Origin: Vibrio splendidus
GTDB taxonomy: Bacteria > Pseudomonadota > Gammaproteobacteria > Enterobacterales > Vibrionaceae
Reading direction: 5' to 3'
Assembly: GCF_003345295.1 (NCBI RefSeq)
Contig: NZ_CP031055.1
Span: forward strand, 2,914,001-2,978,000
Length of the DNA stretch: 64,000 nt
The position numbers and the translations under genes were made by a program. Below the pieces are notes generated by a model. It did no database searches. It worked only from the letters and a program-made list of their open reading frames with translations, and was not told the DNA's origin. Positions 32,636 through 41,680 of this stretch are shown in pieces (position 1 is the stretch's first letter; each line of letters opens with the position of its first letter).

Positions 32636-32664
32636 AAAAACCGCTGAACAATCAGCGGTTTTTA
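32636..32664. terminator. pfkA terminator
   Basis: AAAAACCGCTGA-ACAA-TCAGCGGTTTTT; symmetrical, so it may also back up tpiA termination. Confidence 0.85.
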
Positions 32665-32691
32665 ATATTTTAAGCGAACGCTAAGCGTGTC

Positions 32692-33654
32692 TTAGAACAA
32701 CTCTTCTGCAACGCGGAACAGCTCAGAACGGTCTGGGTTCTGCATATTCTCGATACAGTCGATGATGTCGTGGTGAACAAGCGCTTCTTTCTCGATACCA
32801 ACACAACGACCACCGTGGCCTTCTTGAAGAAGGTGAACAGCGTAGTTACCCATGCGAGAAGCCAGTACACGGTCAAATGCAGTCGGGCGACCACCACGTT
32901 GGATGTGACCAAGAACCGTTGCACGAGTTTCACGACCTGTTGAAGCTTCGATCTCTTTCGCTAGTTCATTCGCATCCATCATTAACTCAGTTAGAGCGAT
33001 GATTGCGTGCTTCTTACCTTTCGCAATACCATCTTGGATATTGCTGATAAGCTGATCTTTATCTAGGCCAGTCTCAGGTGTGATGATGTACTCACAGCCA
33101 CCCGCAATTGCTGACATAAGCGTAAGGTCACCACAGTGACGGCCCATGATTTCAACAATAGAAATACGTTGGTGAGAAGAAGACGTGTCACGTAGACGGT
33201 CGATTGAATCGATAACAGTGTTAAGCGCTGTTAGGTAACCGATTGTGTAGTCAGTACCCGCGATATCGTTATCGATTGTGCCTGGAAGACCGATACATGG
33301 GTAACCCATTTCTGTCAGTTTCTTAGCGCCCATGTAAGAACCGTCGCCACCGATAACAACAAGTGCTTCGATACCGTGTTTCTTAAGGTTCTCGATGCCT
33401 TTCTCGCGAACAGCAACGTCTTTGAACTCAGGGAAACGTGCAGAACCTAAAAAAGTACCGCCGCGGTTGATGACGTCAGATACGCTTGAACGGTCAAGCT
33501 TTTCGATACGGTCTTCAACAAGGCCTTGGTAGCCATCGTAAATACCGTAAACTTCAATGCCAACTGATAGCGCAGTACGAACTACACCACGAACTGCTGC
33601 GTTCATGCCTGGAGCGTCACCACCACTGGTCAAAACACCGATCTTCTTAATCAT
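32692..33654 (-). CDS. pfkA: 6-phosphofructokinase, ATP-dependent
   Basis: Committed step of glycolysis. I chose the ATG at 33654 ([20 protein letters not shown], 320 residues) with GAGGG upstream, rather than a GTG two codons earlier. Motifs: GGD at 11-13, the ATP loop [10 protein letters not shown] (101-110), the catalytic TIDND (126-130), MGRHCGD, and the allosteric-site region. Length equals that of the E. coli enzyme. Confidence 0.97.
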   Translation of the reverse strand: MIKKIGVLTSGGDAPGMNAAVRGVVRTALSVGIEVYGIYDGYQGLVEDRIEKLDRSSVSDVINRGGTFLGSARFPEFKDVAVREKGIENLKKHGIEALVVIGGDGSYMGAKKLTEMGYPCIGLPGTIDNDIAGTDYTIGYLTALNTVIDSIDRLRDTSSSHQRISIVEIMGRHCGDLTLMSAIAGGCEYIITPETGLDKDQLISNIQDGIAKGKKHAIIALTELMMDANELAKEIEASTGRETRATVLGHIQRGGRPTAFDRVLASRMGNYAVHLLQEGHGGRCVGIEKEALVHHDIIDCIENMQNPDRSELFRVAEELF

Positions 33655-33970
33655 GCTCACCCTCGATTTTTGGGAATCTATTATTCAATTCTTATTCTTG
33701 CTGATTGTATATCAACAAGATTTTAAATCTATATTTGTGCGTTATGTTACATTTCCTCAACAGGAATAGCACTTAAATCGCGTAAAATTATGTAACATTT
33801 CTACTTCTGTAAGAGTATTACAGTTTTACTCAGTAACTTTGTTGATTCACATCAGAATCAACATTAATTGTTACTAAGGTGGTTTTTGAATCACCGAAGA
33901 ATTAGTAATTTTTACTCACTTTAGTTCAAAAGCCACCTACTTACCATTTGCCTACCTTTTTTTAGCCCGC
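33655..33970. promoter_or_regulatory. Hairpin-rich spacer between fieF and pfkA
   Basis: A 316-nt gap that must hold the pfkA promoter. It contains TGTTGATTC/GAATCAACA (33840-33863), TTACTAA/TTAGTAA (33871-33908, with inner GGTG/CACC), and AGGTGGTTTTTGAA/TTCAAAAGCCACCT (33877-33938). The last two overlap and exclude each other. ATGTTACATTTC and ATGTAACATTTC are also repeated near 33743 and 33790. No U-tract terminator is evident. Confidence 0.5.
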
Positions 33971-34879
33971 TTACCATGAGTGAAATTTCTGCTGCTTCTC
34001 GGGTCCAAATACGACCGAATACGGGTCTTGATGAATTAATACATCAGCATCAGGAAAAACGGAGATAAGCTTGTCTTCTACTTCGTCAGAAATGCGGTGC
34101 GCTTCAATAAGTGGGATATTATCTTCGAGTTCTAAATGCAATTGAATGAACCGAACAGGCCCTGAACGACGCGTTCTTAGTTGATGTACGCCAAGCACAC
34201 CTTCCACACTCAGCGATGTCTCTTTTATCTGTTTTAATTCTTCATCTGGCAGCTTTCTATCAAGCAAAGATTGAATGGCTTCTGTTGCCATTTGGTAGGC
34301 ACTGTAAAGAATGTAGATACCGATACCAATCGCGAATACCGAGTCCGCTTGACCAATGCCAAACCAGCTCAGTGCTAGCGCGAGCATGATCGCTGCATTC
34401 ATATAAAGGTCGGATTGATAATGCAGTGAATCGGCGGCTATCGCTTGGCTGCCCGTTTTGCTGACAACATGTTTTTGGAATCGAACCAAACCAAAGGTCA
34501 TTACGATCGCGAACAAGCTGACATAAATACCAATTTCAGGAGAGTTCAGTTCATGCGGTCGGAAGAAACGCTCAATACCATTAAGAATAAGGAAACAAGC
34601 GGAACCGGAAATAAACATTGCCTGCGCTAATGCAGCAAGAGATTCTGCCTTACCATGGCCAAAGGTATGTTCTTTATCGGCAGGCTGAAGAGAGTAGCGA
34701 ACCACCACCAGATTGACGACAGAAGCGGCGATATCCAACAGCGAATCGACCACAGAAGCTAATAAACTGACTGAACCTGTCACCCACCACGCAGCAACCT
34801 TCACAACCAATAATATGGAGGCAATGATGGTGGCAGCCCAAGCGGCGAGCGTAACTAAACGTGCGTATTCTTGTTTCAT
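33971..34879 (-). CDS. fieF: Cation-efflux pump FieF (YiiP-type CDF transporter)
   Basis: Inner-membrane proton-coupled exporter of zinc or iron. I prefer the ATG at 34879 (MKQEYARLV, 302 residues) over one at 34960, because numbering then matches E. coli YiiP exactly. The transport site is D45, D49, H153, D157 (DSLLDIA and HYQSD), and the second site is D68, H71, H75 ([11 protein letters not shown]). Six transmembrane helices are followed by a cytoplasmic domain ending HQDPYSVV. The ribosome-binding site is poor. fieF next to cpxP is a common arrangement. Confidence 0.93.
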   Translation of the reverse strand: MKQEYARLVTLAAWAATIIASILLVVKVAAWWVTGSVSLLASVVDSLLDIAASVVNLVVVRYSLQPADKEHTFGHGKAESLAALAQAMFISGSACFLILNGIERFFRPHELNSPEIGIYVSLFAIVMTFGLVRFQKHVVSKTGSQAIAADSLHYQSDLYMNAAIMLALALSWFGIGQADSVFAIGIGIYILYSAYQMATEAIQSLLDRKLPDEELKQIKETSLSVEGVLGVHQLRTRRSGPVRFIQLHLELEDNIPLIEAHRISDEVEDKLISVFPDADVLIHQDPYSVVFGPEKQQKFHSW

Positions 34880-34974
34880 AAATTGGCTATAAAGTGACTG
34901 ATAGCACAAAGTATAACCCGCAAACAACCGATTGAATATGACAGCCATGATGTAATACATTCATTTTTAAAGAT

Positions 34975-35001
34975 CAAAAAAGCGGCACTAGGCCGCTTCT
35001 T
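34975..35001 (-). terminator. cpxP terminator
   Basis: AAGCGGC-ACTAG-GCCGCTT, with a T tract on the minus strand. Confidence 0.75.
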
Positions 35002-35042
35002 TCTAAACACTTTCAATCAATTCAGCTTTCTCAAGCCATGAA

Positions 35043-35552
35043 TTACTTGTCTTTGTTCATGCGTTTTTCCATTTTGTCAGCACACTTCGCCATGCGCTCT
35101 TGTTGGATTTCTTTCAGCTGAGTCTTTTGCTCAGGTGTTAGTACGCTCATCATTTGGTGTTGCTTCTTAAGCATTGCTACGCGACGCTCTGTTTGCTTCT
35201 CAACCATTTGGCTTGCTAGGTCGTTTGCTGCAGCTTCATCAAAAGTATCCGCGAGAACTAGATCTTGAACTTTCTCGTGATGCGCTTTCATTTGCGCCAT
35301 TTTATCGGCTTTGTTGCCTGAGTGTTTTGCTTTCATCTCAGCGCGGTTCGCTTCGCGCATCTCTTTTAGTTCTGTTTTTTGAGCATCCGTCAGGTCTAGT
35401 TGACGCATCACTTTCTTATCGAAGCCGCCACATTTACCGTGCATGCCTTTGTGGTCGCCTTTATCGCCGCCGCCATATGCGAATGCGCTTGCTGTACCTA
35501 ACATTAGTGGAAGTGCCGCAGCTGCTAGTACAAGTTTCTTAGTCATTTTCAT
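35043..35552 (-). CDS. cpxP: Periplasmic Cpx stress adaptor (CpxP/Spy family)
   Basis: A 169-residue protein with a cleavable signal peptide (about 1-25, KKLVLAAAALPLMLGTASAFA). A helical LTxxQ-type body follows: LDLTDAQKTELKEMR (about 52-66) and LTPEQKTQLKEI (about 139-150). It is rich in His, Lys and Met. CpxP restrains the CpxA sensor and binds misfolded proteins. A CpxR box lies upstream, and cpxRA is divergent. A related Spy-like assignment is possible, but context favours CpxP. Confidence 0.88.
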   Translation of the reverse strand: MKMTKKLVLAAAALPLMLGTASAFAYGGGDKGDHKGMHGKCGGFDKKVMRQLDLTDAQKTELKEMREANRAEMKAKHSGNKADKMAQMKAHHEKVQDLVLADTFDEAAANDLASQMVEKQTERRVAMLKKQHQMMSVLTPEQKTQLKEIQQERMAKCADKMEKRMNKDK

Positions 35553-35631
35553 AATTGTTGCCTCAATTCGGTATAATAAGTCATGTGTTGCGTCTGTTTC
35601 TCAGCGCTTAGATATAGATTAGTCTTTCCCT

Positions 35632-35668
35632 CGTAAAGCGACGTTTAGAAAGCGTAAAGAATCGTAAA
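35632..35668. promoter_or_regulatory. CpxR boxes between cpxP and cpxRA
   Basis: GTAAA-GAATC-GTAAA at 35654-35668 is an exact CpxR consensus (GTAAA-N5-GTAAA). A second, weaker GTAAAGCGACGTTTA lies at about 35634-35648. This predicts joint CpxR control of cpxP and autoregulation of cpxRA. Confidence 0.85.
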
Positions 35669-35739
35669 GAGTGAAAGTTGACGAATAATTAGCAGTATTA
35701 TTAACGTGTAAATAGTAGATAACCGATTAAGGCTTCCCA

Positions 35740-36429
35740 ATGGCGAACATTCTTCTTATTGATGACGACACAGAACTAACCAGCTTACTTAAAGACATCC
35801 TGAGCTTTGAGGGCTTCACTGTTTCCGAAGCCAATGATGGCTATGCGGGGCTTGACGCTATCAATGATGAGGTTGATCTGATTCTTTTGGATGTGATGAT
35901 GCCGCGCCTTAACGGTATGGAAACGCTAAAGAAATTGAGAGAGAACTGGGAAACACCGGTATTGATGCTGACTGCCAAAGGCGAAGAGATCGACCGTGTT
36001 ATTGGCCTTGAACTTGGTGCAGATGATTACTTGCCAAAGCCGTTCAGTGACCGAGAACTGCTCGCTCGTATTCGTGCCATCTTACGTCGAACACAGACTA
36101 ACACTGCGCCTAAATCAGCCAGCGACACCATTCAATACCAAGACATCGAAGTCTTCCCTGGCAAACAAGAGGCTTACTGTAATGGACAGATTATCGATCT
36201 CACCACCACAGAATTCGCTTTGCTGAGCCATCTCATCCAAAACCCGGGACAAGTGATCACCAAAGAAGCACTGAGCTTGGATGTTTTAGGCAAAAGGCTG
36301 GCGGCGTTTGACCGTGCGATAGACATGCACATCTCCAACCTGCGTAAGAAAATTCCCGAGCGCAGTGACGGTAAATCACGAATCAAAACCTTACGAGGCC
36401 GTGGCTACTTATTGGTAGAGGAAGATTAA
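35740..36429 (+). CDS. cpxR: Envelope-stress response regulator CpxR
   Basis: OmpR-type regulator of 229 residues. The receiver domain (1-120) has the acidic pocket at D8-D10, phospho-acceptor D51 (LILLDVMMP), and K in LTAKGEE. The DNA-binding winged helix (about 130-229) has LTTTEFALLSHL and RAIDMHISNLRKKI. Its TAA overlaps the cpxA ATG by one base, so the two are translationally coupled. Confidence 0.97.
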   Translation: MANILLIDDDTELTSLLKDILSFEGFTVSEANDGYAGLDAINDEVDLILLDVMMPRLNGMETLKKLRENWETPVLMLTAKGEEIDRVIGLELGADDYLPKPFSDRELLARIRAILRRTQTNTAPKSASDTIQYQDIEVFPGKQEAYCNGQIIDLTTTEFALLSHLIQNPGQVITKEALSLDVLGKRLAAFDRAIDMHISNLRKKIPERSDGKSRIKTLRGRGYLLVEED

Positions 36430-37808
36430 TGCGTATACCTAAAATCACCAGCTTATATGGACGTATCTTTGCTATCTTTTGGTTCACCATGTTACTGGTG
36501 CTTTTGTCGGTGCTGTCACTTCCCCATTTAGACCCTCGAGTGGCGCGAGACGTGCCCGCAGATCACCTCGATAAACTCGAGCGTATCGCTAAAATCACAG
36601 AGAAACGCTACGCCAAAGAACCTAATCTAGGCAAAATTGTGTTCCAACTTGAGGCACCACGTAGCCGCAAGGATTCTCGTGCTCGTATCTATTTAACCGA
36701 CCTTGAAGGTGCTGTCCTTACGTCGAAAAGACATTCGGACTATAAACTTAAGGCGATTCGCAACTTTGTTACCTCGATTGATAACCCTGAAGTACCAAAA
36801 CAGAAACTATACGGACACTACATGGTGGCAGGGCCAGTACCTATCACACTCGCTGGTGAAGAATTACTGATGTATGCCGGAGTAAAATGGAACCAACCAC
36901 CGCCATTTTTGCTACGACTATTTGATAGACCTTTACAGCTGTTGCTTGCGGTAATGCTAGCAAGTACCCCGCTATTGCTATGGCTAGCTTGGGCATTGAG
37001 TCAACCCGCACGTAGGCTTGAACGCGCAGCGCAGCGTGTAGCAAAAGGGCAATTTGAGGTTGATCCAACACTTGAAAAAGGCACATCAGAATTCAGACAA
37101 GCGGGTGAAAGCTTTAACCAAATGGTGGAAGCGGTAAACCAGATGATTTCTGGGCAGCAGCGACTACTTTCTGATATCTCACACGAACTGCGCTCGCCAT
37201 TGACTCGTCTACGTATGGCCAATGCACTGGCAATTCGTAAGCAAGGTGAGAGCCAAGAATTAGAACGTATTGATACCGAAGCGCAGCGTTTGGAACAAAT
37301 GATCAGTGAGCTACTGACGCTATCTCGTATGCAGGTCGACAGCCACATCACTCGCGAGGTGCAACCTATCTCGAGCTTATGGGAAGAGATCTTAAAAGAT
37401 GCAGAGTTTGAAGCTGAACAGATGGGTAAATTACTGACGTTTTCAGAGATCCCAGAACGTTCTATTTCAGGTAATCCTAAGCTGCTGATGAGTGCCTTAG
37501 ACAATATTACGCGCAATGCTATCTACTACGGTAAAGACCAAGTCGATGTGCAATTCCATGTTGTCCAAGATCAGCTGACGATTTGCGTCAATGACAACGG
37601 TGATGGTGTACCGGAGGATGAACTGGATTCTATCTTCAGACCTTTCTACCGAGTTTCAACGGCACGCGATCGTAATTCAGGTGGCACTGGGCTTGGCCTC
37701 ACCATTACAGAAAGTGCGATTCGCCAGCACAGCGGAACCATCACTGCAAGCCGTAGCCAGCTCGGTGGATTACAACTCGAAATCACCCTACCAATCTTGC
37801 CGGTATAA
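36429..37808 (+). CDS. cpxA: Envelope-stress sensor histidine kinase CpxA
   Basis: A 459-residue inner-membrane kinase/phosphatase. It has a first transmembrane helix (about 9-31), a periplasmic sensor region, a second helix (about 165-190), and a HAMP domain. HisKA follows with SDISHELRSPLTRLRMA, whose His is the autophosphorylation site. The ATPase domain has DNITRNAIYYGK (N box) and DNGDGVPEDE, GGTGLGLTI (G boxes). Envelope misfolding relieves CpxP inhibition and activates CpxR. Confidence 0.96.
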   Translation: MRIPKITSLYGRIFAIFWFTMLLVLLSVLSLPHLDPRVARDVPADHLDKLERIAKITEKRYAKEPNLGKIVFQLEAPRSRKDSRARIYLTDLEGAVLTSKRHSDYKLKAIRNFVTSIDNPEVPKQKLYGHYMVAGPVPITLAGEELLMYAGVKWNQPPPFLLRLFDRPLQLLLAVMLASTPLLLWLAWALSQPARRLERAAQRVAKGQFEVDPTLEKGTSEFRQAGESFNQMVEAVNQMISGQQRLLSDISHELRSPLTRLRMANALAIRKQGESQELERIDTEAQRLEQMISELLTLSRMQVDSHITREVQPISSLWEEILKDAEFEAEQMGKLLTFSEIPERSISGNPKLLMSALDNITRNAIYYGKDQVDVQFHVVQDQLTICVNDNGDGVPEDELDSIFRPFYRVSTARDRNSGGTGLGLTITESAIRQHSGTITASRSQLGGLQLEITLPILPV

Positions 37809-37829
37809 TACCCCCACAAAGATCACAGT

Positions 37830-37850
37830 TGATAATGATTGTTATTATCA
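37830..37850 (+). promoter_or_regulatory. Fur box upstream of sodA
   Basis: A palindrome with arms TGATAAT and ATTATCA separated by 7 nt, extended by CATTATG. It resembles the 19-bp Fur consensus and lies 35 nt before the sodA ATG. Confidence 0.8.
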
Positions 37851-37884
37851 TTATGGTAAGTCCTCTAATTAAGGAGGATTTACC

Positions 37885-38502
37885 ATGTCACACACTTTCC
37901 CTACTTTACCCTACGCTTACGACGCCCTAGAACCTTACATTGATGCTAAGACGATGGAAGTGCATTACAGCAAGCACCATAGAACCTACTACGATAAGTT
38001 TGTTGCGGCTATTTCTGGCAGCGAGCTAGAGCAACAGTCTCTGACCGAGATCTTCGCTAACATTTCTCAGCACAGCCCAGCGGTTCGTAACAATGGTGGC
38101 GGTTACTACAACCACATCTTGTATTGGAACTGCATGTCGCAAGACGGTGGTGGTGAACCCACGGGCGAGCTTGGCGAGGCTATCAAAAGTACTTTCGGAG
38201 ATTTCGAGACATTCCAAGATCAGTTCGCTCAAGCGGCAATCAATACCTTTGGTTCAGGCTTCGCTTGGCTAGTGGTTGAAGAAGGACAACTGAAGATCAT
38301 CTCGACTTCGAACCAAGACAATCCGTGGATGGATACGGTTGCCAGTAATGGCGAGCCCATTCTTGCACTCGATGTTTGGGAACACGCCTACTACATCAGC
38401 TACCAAAACCGTCGTCCTGATTACATCAATGCATGGTGGAACGTAGTGAATTGGAATGCGGTATCTGAAAACTACGCGCAGGCACTAGCGAATCAAGCCT
38501 AA
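37885..38502 (+). CDS. sodA: Superoxide dismutase, manganese type
   Basis: Cytosolic enzyme that dismutates superoxide. The 205-residue protein has metal ligands H27, H77, D163 and H167 (VHYSKHH, YYNHILYW, DVWEHAYY). Q144 in TSNQDNP is the second-sphere glutamine in the manganese-type position; Fe enzymes have alanine-glycine sequence here. The upstream Fur box supports SodA, which is induced when iron is scarce. Strong GGAGG precedes the ATG. Confidence 0.93.
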   Translation: MSHTFPTLPYAYDALEPYIDAKTMEVHYSKHHRTYYDKFVAAISGSELEQQSLTEIFANISQHSPAVRNNGGGYYNHILYWNCMSQDGGGEPTGELGEAIKSTFGDFETFQDQFAQAAINTFGSGFAWLVVEEGQLKIISTSNQDNPWMDTVASNGEPILALDVWEHAYYISYQNRRPDYINAWWNVVNWNAVSENYAQALANQA

Positions 38503-38540
38503 GCTGAGGGTGGCGAACTGTACTCACTCAGCTTGCCACC
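38501..38540 (+). other. Interleaved complementary arms in the sodA-trmL spacer
   Basis: AAGCTGAG (38501-38508) pairs with CTCAGCTT (38527-38534), and GGTGGC (38509-38514) pairs with GCCACC (38535-38540). Order is A-B-A'-B' with no linkers between adjacent arms, so two mutually exclusive hairpins are more likely than a pseudoknot. Confidence 0.6.
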
Positions 38541-38579
38541 GTATACTCTGGCTATCTTTGATTATTCTTGTGAACCAAC

Positions 38580-39059
38580 ATGTTTGATATCGCTCTATAT
38601 GAACCAGAAATCGCGCCCAATACGGGTAACATCATCCGCCTATCAGCTAACTGCGGCGCAAACCTGCACCTTATCGAGCCGCTTGGTTTTGATTTCGAAG
38701 AGAAGAAAGTTCGTCGTGCGGGTTTAGATTATCACGACCTCGCACGAGTAAAGCGTCACAAGAATCTAGAAGCCTTCCTTGAGTATCTAGAGAATGAACG
38801 TGAGGGTGACTACCGTATCTTTGCTTGTACGACCAAGACCACTGGCCACCACGTTGATGCGAAATTCCAACAAGGTGATGTACTGATGTTTGGCCCTGAG
38901 TCTCGCGGTCTGCCTGCTGAGTTCATCGAAAGCATGCCAATGGAGCAACGCATTCGTATTCCAATGATGCCAGAAGCACGTAGCTTGAACCTGTCTAACG
39001 CAGTGGCCATTATTGCGTTCGAAGCTTGGCGACAAATGGGTTTTGAAGGCGCGGTATAA
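38580..39059 (+). CDS. trmL: tRNA (cytidine/uridine-34 2'-O)-methyltransferase TrmL
   Basis: SPOUT-family enzyme that methylates the wobble base of tRNA-Leu isoacceptors using SAM. The 159-residue protein starts [24 protein letters not shown]. The trefoil-knot motifs are FGPESRGLP (about 103-111) and the late [11 protein letters not shown] (about 136-146). It directly follows sodA. A 7-bp tandem repeat lies just after its stop. Confidence 0.95.
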   Translation: MFDIALYEPEIAPNTGNIIRLSANCGANLHLIEPLGFDFEEKKVRRAGLDYHDLARVKRHKNLEAFLEYLENEREGDYRIFACTTKTTGHHVDAKFQQGDVLMFGPESRGLPAEFIESMPMEQRIRIPMMPEARSLNLSNAVAIIAFEAWRQMGFEGAV

Positions 39060-39073
39060 CCGAACGCTCAAGC

Positions 39074-39113
39074 TTATCTGTTATCTGTTATCTGTTATCT
39101 GTTATCTGTTATC
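39074..39113. repeat. 7-bp tandem repeat after trmL
   Basis: Five exact copies of TTATCTG plus TTATC, starting 14 nt after the trmL stop. Perfect copies suggest slippage is recent or continuing. Confidence 0.95.
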
Positions 39114-39150
39114 AATAATAAACATTAAGTAACAGTCGGCGACACTCAAT

Positions 39151-39208
39151 AAAAAAGGCTCTTACCATTATCACTTTCTTGCGAAGGATAACGGTAAGAG
39201 CCTTTTCT
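39151..39208. terminator. Bidirectional terminator between trmL and fxsA
   Basis: AAAAGGCTCTTACC (39153-39166) pairs with GGTAAGAGCCTTTT (39193-39206). The loop also has a GTTATCC-like inner pairing (ATTATC/GATAAC). Confidence 0.85.
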
Positions 39209-39238
39209 GTTTGTCTCTCTATATAAAGAGACAAACCA

Positions 39239-39763
39239 TTAATTTAAGCGGTTACGATCGTTGTCGTCGTCTTTCTTCTCAAACTCACCCTCAAAGGTGT
39301 TGCCGTCTTTTGATTGGTCAGATGGGCCTGAATTGAATGGGTCTTGCCCAAATGGGCTCTGGCCAAAACCAGCTTGTCCACCCGCATGGAAACCACCAGA
39401 CATATTGGTCACCACCATTTTTTCCATCATTTTCTTGGCAATCATCGCTCTTGGTGCTGGTAACAATACCAACATACCGAGTGCGTCCGTCATAAAACCC
39501 GGAGTCAGCAGCAATACGCCTGCAACCGCAAGCATCACGCCTTCAAGAATCTGTTGTGCTGGCATTTCGCCTTGTTGCAACCGACCTTGAACAGACATAA
39601 GTGTCTGAATGCCTTGGCTACGAACCAGCGATGCACCCACAAATGCAGTGATCAGAACCAACGCGATAGTTGGCCACAATCCTAAGAAGCCACCAACTTG
39701 AATAAATAGCCCAATCTCAATGATGGGTACGAAGATAAAGAGTAATAATAAGATAGGAAACAC
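39239..39763 (-). CDS. fxsA: FxsA family membrane protein
   Basis: A 174-residue protein with hydrophobic segments at about 2-20, 26-44 and 72-100 (VGASLVRSQG lies between). The C-terminal tail is Gly-, Asn- and Asp-rich and hydrophilic. In E. coli, FxsA is an inner-membrane protein that reduces F exclusion of phage T7; its wider role is unclear. The GTG start at 39763 has a very strong AGGAGGG. It lies upstream of aspA, as in E. coli. Confidence 0.92.
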   Translation of the reverse strand: MFPILLLLFIFVPIIEIGLFIQVGGFLGLWPTIALVLITAFVGASLVRSQGIQTLMSVQGRLQQGEMPAQQILEGVMLAVAGVLLLTPGFMTDALGMLVLLPAPRAMIAKKMMEKMVVTNMSGGFHAGGQAGFGQSPFGQDPFNSGPSDQSKDGNTFEGEFEKKDDDNDRNRLN

Positions 39764-40047
39764 ACGCCCTCCTTTGTTACGTCCAGTTTACGCTGAAAGC
39801 CCTACCAATCTCAAATTTATCCTGTAAATAAGCGTGTTTATTGACCCGGAATAAGTTTGCTAAATATTGACGAAACAAAAACGAAAAAGGTGATCAAGTT
39901 AATATTTTTATGCGCTAAGTACAGTATCATGTGCCACATAAGTCAGGACGGATTTATCAGCCCAATATTCTAGCGAACGGAGTATTTGCACACAGAATAG
40001 GCTAATAACTAACTATATAATCAGAATAATTCTCTAAGGATCCTGTT
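39764..40047 (+). promoter_or_regulatory. fxsA/aspA intergenic region
   Basis: 284 nt holding the aspA promoter. GGTGATCAAGTTAAT near 39890 and TGTGCCACA near 39931 resemble partial CRP/FNR sites, but neither is complete. AAGGATCC precedes the aspA ATG. Confidence 0.3.
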
Positions 40048-41499
40048 ATGGCTACTCAATCAGAAGCTCAAGTTGAAGCTCCTCAAGCTACTCGTCTCGA
40101 AGAAGATCTATTAGGTCAACGTCATGTTCCGGCTGATGCTTACTACGGCATCCACACTCTACGCGCAGTTGAAAACTTCAACATCTCAAATGTAACGATC
40201 TCAGATGTACCTGAATTCGTTCGCGGTATGGTGATGACAAAGAAAGCAGCGGCTTTAGCAAACAAAGAGTTAGGTGTAATTCCAAGCGAAGTGGCTAAAT
40301 ACATCATCGAAGCTTGTGACCTCATTCTAGACACCGGTAAGTGCATGGATCAGTTCCCATCGGACGTTTTCCAAGGTGGTGCTGGTACTTCTGTAAACAT
40401 GAATGCTAACGAAGTTGTGGCAAACGTGGCACTTGAACTTATGGGCAAAGAAAAAGGCCAATATGAGTTCATCAACCCGAATGACCATGTTAACCGCAGC
40501 CAATCAACTAACTGTGCTTACCCAACTGGTTTCCGTATCTCTGTGTACAACAGCGTTCGTAAACTGATTGACGCTATCGAATACCTAAAAGGTGCATTTG
40601 AGCTTAAGAGCCAAGAATTCAACACAATTTTGAAGATGGGTCGTACTCAACTTCAAGATGCTGTGCCTATGACGGTTGGCCAAGAGTTCCACGCTTGGGC
40701 TGTAACCATCAATGAAGAAATCAAAAACCTAGAATACACTTCAAAGCTTCTTCTTGAAGTTAACCTAGGCGCAACAGCTATCGGTACTGGTCTGAATGCA
40801 GCTCCTGGCTACCAAGGCCTAGCAGTTAAACACCTAGCAGAAGTAACAGGCCTAGAATGTGTAGCGGCTGAAGATTTAATCGAAGCAACGTCTGACTGTG
40901 GCGCATACGTAATGACGCACGGCGCACTTAAACGTCTAGCGGTTAAACTGTCTAAGATCTGTAACGACTTACGTCTTCTTTCTTCAGGTCCACGTACTGG
41001 CTTCAACGAGCTAAACCTACCGGAACTGCAAGCAGGTTCTTCAATCATGCCAGCTAAAGTAAACCCAGTTGTACCTGAAGTAGTAAACCAAGTTTGCTTT
41101 AAAGTTCTAGGTAACGACAACACGGTTTCTTTCGCAGCAGAAGGCGGTCAGCTTCAACTGAACGTGATGGAACCCGTTATCGCACAAAGCATGTTTGAGT
41201 CTTTAGACATCCTAACAAATGCATGTGTGAACCTACGCGACAAATGTGTAGACGGCATTACTGTAAACAAAGAAGTATGTGAATCTCACGTATTTAACTC
41301 TATCGGTATCGTTACTTATCTAAACCCATACATTGGCCACCACGAGGGTGACATTGTAGGTAAGATTTGTGCTGAAACAGGTAAGAGTGTTCGTGATGTG
41401 GTTCTAGAGCGCGGTTTATTGAGCGAAGAAGAACTTGATGACATTTTCTCTGTTGAAAATCTGATGCATCCTCAGTATAAAGCTAAACGCTACGAATAA
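40048..41499 (+). CDS. aspA: Aspartate ammonia-lyase
   Basis: Converts aspartate to fumarate and ammonia. The 483-residue member of the fumarase/aspartase family has the catalytic-loop signature [11 protein letters not shown] (330-340), plus [13 protein letters not shown] (111-123) and [13 protein letters not shown] (143-155). It is followed by dcuA, so the pair can make and exchange C4-dicarboxylates during fumarate respiration. Codon bias suggests high expression. Confidence 0.97.
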   Translation: MATQSEAQVEAPQATRLEEDLLGQRHVPADAYYGIHTLRAVENFNISNVTISDVPEFVRGMVMTKKAAALANKELGVIPSEVAKYIIEACDLILDTGKCMDQFPSDVFQGGAGTSVNMNANEVVANVALELMGKEKGQYEFINPNDHVNRSQSTNCAYPTGFRISVYNSVRKLIDAIEYLKGAFELKSQEFNTILKMGRTQLQDAVPMTVGQEFHAWAVTINEEIKNLEYTSKLLLEVNLGATAIGTGLNAAPGYQGLAVKHLAEVTGLECVAAEDLIEATSDCGAYVMTHGALKRLAVKLSKICNDLRLLSSGPRTGFNELNLPELQAGSSIMPAKVNPVVPEVVNQVCFKVLGNDNTVSFAAEGGQLQLNVMEPVIAQSMFESLDILTNACVNLRDKCVDGITVNKEVCESHVFNSIGIVTYLNPYIGHHEGDIVGKICAETGKSVRDVVLERGLLSEEELDDIFSVENLMHPQYKAKRYE

Positions 41500-41510
41500 C
41501 GGTAGCGAGA

Positions 41511-41537
41511 AAGGGCTCCAAACGGAGCCCTTTTTTA
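41511..41537 (+). terminator. aspA terminator
   Basis: AAGGGCTCC-AAAC-GGAGCCCTT followed by TTTT, between aspA and dcuA. Confidence 0.85.
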
Positions 41538-41618
41538 GGCTCCAATACGGTTAACCCTGCTGATCTTGTGGATTTCCGTTGGTTGCGTTTTTGCTTAATT
41601 AAACCTAAACCATAGAAC

Positions 41619-41657
41619 TATTATGTGAACATTCCAGTGGCGAATGTTCACATAATA
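41619..41657 (+). promoter_or_regulatory. Perfect 16-bp inverted repeat in the dcuA leader
   Basis: TATTATGTGAACATTC (41619-41634) is the exact reverse complement of the arm at 41642-41657, with spacer CAGTGGC. It ends 23 nt before the dcuA ATG. There is no T tract, so it is not a simple terminator; it may be an RNA stem-loop or an operator. Confidence 0.8.
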
Positions 41658-41680
41658 AAATCTAAAATGAGGTGTTACTT

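Noticed and set aside
38501..38540. H-type pseudoknot after sodA
   Set aside because: Arms are interleaved but there are no loop nucleotides between A and B or between A' and B', so the two stems cannot form together without strain. Kept only as alternative hairpins.
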